A stretch of DNA of 26,404 bases from JALYUA01 sp038253555 (GTDB lineage Bacteria > Acidobacteriota > Thermoanaerobaculia > UBA5066 > Gp7-AA6). The stretch covers positions 1 through 26,404 of the forward strand of contig JBBSGZ010000043.1 in the NCBI GenBank assembly GCA_038253555.1, read 5' to 3'. This document shows positions 22,791 through 26,404 of the stretch, in pieces. Every line of letters begins with the position of its first letter. The stretch's first letter is position 1. A program made the translations under genes and the position numbers. Below the pieces are notes generated by a model, which worked only from the letters and a program-made list of their open reading frames with translations, was not told the origin of the DNA and searched no databases.

Positions 22791-23776
22791 GCGCGGCCGC
22801 GGGGAACACAGGCGCCTCCCCGCGAGAGGTTCGGGTTGCCGTCGTCGGCGTCGGACACCTCGGACGCCATCACGCTCGGATCGCCGCGTCTCTTCGCGGT
22901 GTCCGCTGCGTCGGGGTCGTCGACCGGCATCCGGGCCGGGCGCGAGAGATCGGGGCCGAATTCGGCATTCCCGTCCTCGATTCGCTCGAGGAAGCGGCGG
23001 ACGCCGCGGAGGCCGTCGTCGTCGCGACGCCGACGGTCACACACGCGGAGATCGCACGGACGCTGATCGCTCGCGGTTGCGACGTTCTGGTGGAAAAGCC
23101 GATCACCGCGACGGTCGCGGAAGCTGACGCTCTTTTGAGCGAAGCTCGCGCGAGGGGGCGCGTGGTCCAGGTCGGCCACGTCGAGCGATACAACCCGGCC
23201 GTCCAGGCGGCGCTCGCCCTGGCCGTCGACGTGCGCTTCATTGAGATCCACCGGCTGGGAGTGTTCACGCGCCGCAGCGTCGACGTCGACGTCGTTCTCG
23301 ACCTGATGATCCACGACCTCCAGCTCGTGCAGACCCTCGTGGGACGGCCGGTCGAAGAGGTCCGCGCCGTCGGCATGCCCGTGTTGACCTCCACGATCGA
23401 CATCGCCAACGCCCGGATCGCGTTCGAAGGCGGCTGCGTTGCGACGCTGACCGCTTCGCGGGTGTCGTCGGACAAGGTGCGCCGGTGCGAGATCTTTGCG
23501 CCGGCTCTTTCTCTTTCGGTCGACATGCAGGCGCAGTCCGTTCGGGCGTACCGGCTCTCCCGGGAGACGGGGGAGCCGGAAATCGTACCGAGCTCCGTCG
23601 CGGTCGAGAGGGAAGAGCCGCTCGCGCGCGAGATGACCGACTTCATCCGCGCCGTTCGAGAGCGCGGCGTGCCGCTCGTGTCGGGTGAAGTCGGACGCGA
23701 CGCGCTCGTGCTGGCCTCCCGCGTGCAGGAGGCGATCGAGCGCCAGCGGGCGCTGGTAGAGGGAGTCAGGGTATGA
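22787..23776 (+). CDS. Gfo/Idh/MocA-family NAD(P)-dependent oxidoreductase, lpxA-coupled
   Basis: This 329-residue protein has an N-terminal Rossmann fold (VAVVGVGHLGRHHARI, glycine motif from Gly21), VVVATPTVTHAE and the family's EKPI (Lys104). A C-terminal alpha/beta domain follows, starting with GHVERYNP and including DLMIHDLQLV with the conserved Asp/His. Members oxidise or reduce sugar hydroxyls. Its ATG overlaps the lpxA stop, so a sugar-nucleotide substrate is likely. GnnA, which oxidises the 3-OH of UDP-GlcNAc for amide-linked lipid A, belongs to this family and neighbours lpxA in some bacteria. No GnnB-type aminotransferase is seen here, so the role is unproven. Confidence 0.88.
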   Translation: MSAAAGNTGASPREVRVAVVGVGHLGRHHARIAASLRGVRCVGVVDRHPGRAREIGAEFGIPVLDSLEEAADAAEAVVVATPTVTHAEIARTLIARGCDVLVEKPITATVAEADALLSEARARGRVVQVGHVERYNPAVQAALALAVDVRFIEIHRLGVFTRRSVDVDVVLDLMIHDLQLVQTLVGRPVEEVRAVGMPVLTSTIDIANARIAFEGGCVATLTASRVSSDKVRRCEIFAPALSLSVDMQAQSVRAYRLSRETGEPEIVPSSVAVEREEPLAREMTDFIRAVRERGVPLVSGEVGRDALVLASRVQEAIERQRALVEGVRV

Positions 23777-24639
23777 ACCGAAAAGCGGGACGAATCGGGC
23801 TGATCGGCGGCAGCGGGGTCTACGATCTCTCGGGAATCGAGAATCTCCGGGAGGAGAAGCTGGAAACCCCCTTCGGAACCCCTTCGGACTCCTATTTCAC
23901 GGGAACCCTCGGAGGAGTTGCGGTCGCCTTTTTCTCGCGGCATGCGCGGGGGCACCGGTTCTCGCCGACTGAGATCAACTACCGGGCGAACATCTGCGGG
24001 TTCAAGATGCTCGGATGCGACGCGCTCCTCTCCGCGTCGGCCGTCGGAAGCCTCCGCGAGGAGATTGCCCCCAGGCACGCGGTCATTCCCGATCAGTTCC
24101 TCGATCGCACCCGCCACCGGGCGGACACCTTTTTCGATGGCGGGATCGTCGCTCACGCGGGATTCGCTGATCCGATCTGCGCCTCTCTCTCGGATGCCCT
24201 GGAGACGAGCGCGAGCGAAGCCGGCCTGACGGTGCACCGGGGTGGCACGTACGTGTGCATGGAGGGCCCGCAGTTTTCGACGCGCGCCGAGTCGCGGCTC
24301 TACCGCGACTGGAATGCCGATGTCATCGGAATGACGAACCTGACGGAGGCGCGCCTCGCGCGCGAGGCGGAGCTCTGTTACGCGACGCTGGCGCTGGTCA
24401 CCGATTACGACTGCTGGCGCGATTCGGCGGAGCCGGTCACCGTCGAGGCGATCCTGGCCGTGCTCTCGGAAAACGCCACCGGGGCGAGGCGAGCAATGCG
24501 CGCGGCGGTCGCCAGAGTGTCTCCGGACCGGAAGTGCGGCTGTCGCGACGCGATGCGATACGCGGTCCTGACCGACCGCAAGGCCCTCTCGGAAGAGACG
24601 CGCCTCCGCCTCGCGCCGATCGCGGGGCGGTACCTGTGA
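23773..24639 (+). CDS. mtnP: S-methyl-5'-thioadenosine phosphorylase
   Basis: This 288-residue enzyme splits 5'-methylthioadenosine with phosphate into adenine and 5-methylthioribose-1-phosphate, recycling the by-product of polyamine and quorum-signal synthesis. It has IGLIGGSGVYD, FFSRHARGH, ALLSASAVGSL, MEGPQFSTRAES, GMTNLTEARLAREAELCYA and TDYDCW. The Asp pair in TDYDCW is what separates 6-aminopurine-specific MTAPs from inosine/guanosine phosphorylases. A C-terminal CGC motif (Cys255, Cys257) is present. ATG 23773 overlaps the oxidoreductase stop (ATGA); the next gene overlaps its own stop. Confidence 0.94.
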   Translation: MNRKAGRIGLIGGSGVYDLSGIENLREEKLETPFGTPSDSYFTGTLGGVAVAFFSRHARGHRFSPTEINYRANICGFKMLGCDALLSASAVGSLREEIAPRHAVIPDQFLDRTRHRADTFFDGGIVAHAGFADPICASLSDALETSASEAGLTVHRGGTYVCMEGPQFSTRAESRLYRDWNADVIGMTNLTEARLAREAELCYATLALVTDYDCWRDSAEPVTVEAILAVLSENATGARRAMRAAVARVSPDRKCGCRDAMRYAVLTDRKALSEETRLRLAPIAGRYL

Positions 24640-25655
24640 CGGAGACTCCGAAGCCGGGCGCCATCGACCTCTTTCGCCGGCCGGGCCGGATCGTGGTGAC
24701 GGGGTCGGTCGCGTTCGATTACCTGATGACCTTCCCGGGCCATTTCGTCGAACACCTGATTCCGGACCAGCTCTCGCGGCTTTCGGTCTCCTTTCTGGTC
24801 GACGAAATGCGGCGCGTCGAAGGGGGGTGCGCCGCGAACATCGCTTACGGGCTCGCCGTCCTGGGCGAGCGTCCCCTCCTCTTCGCGACCGCCGGGCCCG
24901 ATGCGGCCGCCTACCGGGAGCGCCTCGCGGGCGAGGGGGTCGACGTGTCGGGACTGCGGCTCTCCCCGGACGTCTTCACCGCCTCGTTCTTCGTTTCGAC
25001 CGACCTCGACCAGAACCAGATCGCCTCGTTCTACACGGGCGCCATGGCCCGGGCGCGGGAGTTGTCGATTGGTGAGCTCGACACGGCCCAATGCGCGCTG
25101 GTCCTCATCTCTCCCAACGATCCCGACGGTATGAAGCGGTACGCGGAGGAATGCCGCGCGGCCGGCATTCCTTTCATCTATGACCCGAGCCAGCAGGTGG
25201 CGCGCCTCTCGGGGGAGGACATTTCAGGCAGCGTCCAGGGCGCGGCGATGCTGATCGCGAACGACTACGAGATGGGAATCGTCGTCCAGAAGACGGGATG
25301 GAGCACGACCGACATCGAGGCGCGCGTCCCCGTCGTGATCGAAACGCACGGGGCGGACGGCTCGACGATCGTGCTCGGCGGCCGGGAGCGGCATCGCATC
25401 CCGGCCGGCCGCCTCGAGGGGGACGCGCTCGATCCGACGGGAGTCGGAGATGCATTTCGGGCCGGGCTTCTCCGCGGCATCCGCGCGGGACTTTCCTGGG
25501 AAGTGGCCGGGCGGATGGGCAGTATCGCCGCGGTGTTCGGCCTCGAGGCGCAGGGACCGCAGCCGCCGCGCTACCCGATCACCAGGTTCATCGAGCGGTA
25601 CGAATCGAACTTCGGCGCCGAGCCGGAGCTCGTGAGGGCCCTCGCAAAAGGGTAG
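24636..25655 (+). CDS. PfkB-family kinase, adenosine-kinase-like
   Basis: This 339-residue ribokinase-fold enzyme has an N-terminal VTGSVAFDYL, GGCAANIAYGLAVLGERP (substrate and lid region) and the ATP/anion-hole motif DPTGVGDAFRAG with catalytic Asp272. The start of the fold resembles the adenosine-kinase-like group rather than phosphofructokinase. Coupling to mtnP (GTG 24636 overlaps its stop as GTGA) favours a nucleoside substrate such as adenosine, which would complement adenine release by MTAP. Ribose or another sugar cannot be excluded. It is the last gene of the operon, followed by about 390 non-coding bases. Confidence 0.88.
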   Translation: MTETPKPGAIDLFRRPGRIVVTGSVAFDYLMTFPGHFVEHLIPDQLSRLSVSFLVDEMRRVEGGCAANIAYGLAVLGERPLLFATAGPDAAAYRERLAGEGVDVSGLRLSPDVFTASFFVSTDLDQNQIASFYTGAMARARELSIGELDTAQCALVLISPNDPDGMKRYAEECRAAGIPFIYDPSQQVARLSGEDISGSVQGAAMLIANDYEMGIVVQKTGWSTTDIEARVPVVIETHGADGSTIVLGGRERHRIPAGRLEGDALDPTGVGDAFRAGLLRGIRAGLSWEVAGRMGSIAAVFGLEAQGPQPPRYPITRFIERYESNFGAEPELVRALAKG

Positions 25656-25767
25656 GAGTCCCCGGGCGCCGACCCCATCCCGTTTCCCCGGTGACACCTT
25701 CGGCTGCCACCTGGAAATCCGCGGCGCACGAAAAACGGCTTGTTCCGCCGCACGGGCGAGTGAGCAC

Positions 25768-26005
25768 CGCCTGCCTGCGAGCCCCCTCACCCCAACCCTC
25801 TCCCCGAGCGCGGGGCGAGGGGGCAGAGCTGCGCCTTCACCACGAGGGTGACTAAGCTCGCCCCGAGAGGAGTCTCCCGACCAAAGGGAGGGAGGAGCCT
25901 CTCGCGGCGGGAGCCGGAGCGAACGGAGCGACGAGGCGAGCGGTCGAGCTCAGGCGAGCCGCTCGCCGGCGCGTGAGCGCGTCGCGCAGCGAGCGGAGGC
26001 GACGG
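25768..26005. repeat. Dispersed intergenic repeat, right copy, split by a hairpin-rich insert
   Basis: Bases 25768-25860 match 21-113 of the window and 25987-26005 match 121-139. Both copies start with CGCCTGCCTGCG and end with GAGCGGAGGCGACGG. The REP-like hairpin is conserved: CCCTC 25796-25800 with GAGGG 25817-25821, and CCCCG 25802-25806 with CGGGG 25811-25815. Between the two halves this copy carries about 126 extra bases, compared with about 7 in the left copy. Confidence 0.75.
25864..25966. repeat. Inverted repeats within the repeat insert
   Basis: CGAGAGG (25864-25870) pairs with CCTCTCG (25898-25904), enclosing CTCCC (25874-25878) with GGGAG (25886-25890). Further on, GCGAGCGG (25936-25943) pairs with CCGCTCGC (25959-25966). 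The insert could fold as two adjacent hairpins in RNA or cruciforms in DNA. Confidence 0.6.
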
Positions 26006-26011
26006 CAGTGC

Positions 26012-26036
26012 TAACATTCCCCCTCTTCAAAGAGGA
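26012..26036 (+). promoter_or_regulatory. Leader of ribH: -10 box, hairpin and Shine-Dalgarno
   Basis: TAACAT (26012-26017) is a plausible -10 box. AGAGGA (26031-26036) is a good Shine-Dalgarno sequence seven bases before TTG 26044. CCTCT (26022-26026) can pair with AGAGG (26031-26035) around a TCAA tetraloop, which would hide that site. If TAACAT is used, the transcript would begin at the hairpin's left arm. Confidence 0.4.
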
Positions 26037-26043
26037 CCGATCC

Positions 26044-26404
26044 TTGAACAGTCGCCGTGTCGTCCGCCGCGTGGGCCCCGCCCTCTTTGCCCGGGAGGTG
26101 GAGGGGGCGTCGGACGCGTCGAAGCTGCGCGTCACGGTCGTCTGTGCGCGCTGGAATCCGACCATCACGGACGCGCTCCTCTCCTCTGCTCTCGGGGCAC
26201 TCTCGGAACGCGGAGCTCGGCCGGGAAACGTGACTGTGATGCGCGTCCCGGGGGCGTTCGAGCTTCCCGCCGCGTGCCGTCTCGCTTTCGCCTCGAAGTC
26301 GTGTGACGCGGTTGTGGCGCGGGCCCCGGGGCAGACCGCGGGGCCCCAAAAACCCCTCCGGGTCGGGTTCACAGGCCGCCGGCGGCTGGGCTCTAATATG
26401 GCGG
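26044..26404 (+). CDS. ribH: 6,7-dimethyl-8-ribityllumazine synthase, 5' part (runs off the window)
   Basis: RibH joins the ribityl-aminouracil and dihydroxybutanone phosphate in riboflavin synthesis. From TTG 26044 the frame stays open to the window end (about 120 codons). KLRVTVVCARWNP, ITDALLSSALGALSERG, VTVMRVPGAFELPAACRLAF and CDAVVA match the N-terminal half of lumazine synthase. After residue 92 (about 26320) the expected segment with the catalytic histidine (GxxIRGxTxHF) is absent, replaced by GC-rich, palindromic sequence. This could be poor sequence at a contig end, a frameshift cluster or a truncated gene. The TTG start is supported by AGAGGA seven bases upstream. Confidence 0.75.
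   Translation, partial: MNSRRVVRRVGPALFAREVEGASDASKLRVTVVCARWNPTITDALLSSALGALSERGARPGNVTVMRVPGAFELPAACRLAFASKSCDAVVARAPGQTAGPQKPLRVGFTGRRRLGSNMA

Larger units (their letters stand above)
25656..26043. other. Intergenic region, hairpin-rich, no gene
   Basis: This 388-base gap between the PfkB kinase and ribH contains the right copy of the dispersed repeat (25768-26005), three strong inverted repeats, a possible -10 box and the ribH leader. The first 110 bases hold nothing I can interpret. No convincing coding frame or tRNA is present. Confidence 0.7.

Noticed and set aside
22870..24237. 455-codon minus-strand frame opposite the oxidoreductase and mtnP
   Set aside because: Ser/Thr/Arg-rich shadow of two clear, motif-complete enzymes.
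25768..26005. CRISPR array or insertion sequence
   Set aside because: There are no regularly spaced direct repeats with unique spacers, no transposase and no target duplication. The signal fits a REP-like intergenic repeat.
26012..26043. FMN riboswitch before ribH
   Set aside because: The leader is only about 30 bases and lacks the conserved RFN-element segments, so nothing of that class fits.

Overview
The window is a GC-rich chromosomal segment of a Gram-negative (diderm) bacterium. Evidence for an outer membrane and lipid A is direct: bamA, an OmpH/Skp chaperone, lpxD, fabZ, lpxA, a Lol-type lipoprotein ABC exporter and an OmpA-family protein. A ClpC-type (UVR-containing) unfoldase next to lysS, a lol-like transporter and bamA, plus frequent GTG/TTG starts, would fit Acidobacteriota or a neighbouring high-GC phylum. 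That placement is inference from gene content only. No phage, transposase, CRISPR, tRNA or rRNA was seen.

Layout. Bases 1-139 hold a hairpin-bearing repeat, followed by an orphan sensor histidine kinase (167-2872, +). A minus-strand block follows: a small iron-sulfur/zinc-type protein (2916-3593), a two-gene unit of a metallo-beta-lactamase-fold hydrolase and a small unknown protein (3657-4714), and a membrane glycosyltransferase (4772-6226). After a plus-strand DUF4149-like membrane protein (6313-6777) come ridA and hpt on the minus strand. From 7968 to the end everything reads rightwards: an unknown 505-residue helical protein, a secreted protein paired with an OmpA-type protein (9581-10652), lysS, lolC/E-like permease, lolD-like ATPase, clpC, bamA, ompH, lpxD, fabZ, lpxA, a Gfo/Idh/MocA oxidoreductase, a methylthioadenosine phosphorylase and a PfkB-family kinase (ends 25655). 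A second, enlarged copy of the repeat lies at 25768-26005, followed by the 5' part of a lumazine synthase gene (ribH) that loses similarity about 85 bases before the window ends.

How the genes fit together. The core is an envelope-biogenesis cluster. BamA and OmpH handle outer-membrane protein assembly, LpxD/FabZ/LpxA make the acylated lipid A precursor, and the Lol-type exporter delivers lipoproteins. From lpxA to the PfkB kinase each start codon overlaps the previous stop (ATGA or GTGA), so an oxidoreductase and two purine-salvage-type enzymes are translationally coupled to lipid A synthesis where lpxB would usually be expected.

Regulatory architecture. Several genes have a good -10 hexamer only 6-8 bases before the start codon and no Shine-Dalgarno sequence (3593, 4714, 6313, 7174, 10873), which points to leaderless mRNAs. 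Others (9581, 19814, 26044) have clear Shine-Dalgarno sequences. A strong intrinsic-terminator-like hairpin with a T-tract lies inside the first codons of lpxD, and 7-bp tandem repeats occupy two intergenic gaps. I found no clearly novel defence or mobile system. The most interesting leads are the lpxD hairpin, the unusual lpxA operon partners, the leaderless promoters, the flanking repeat and the unknown proteins at 2916 and 7968.
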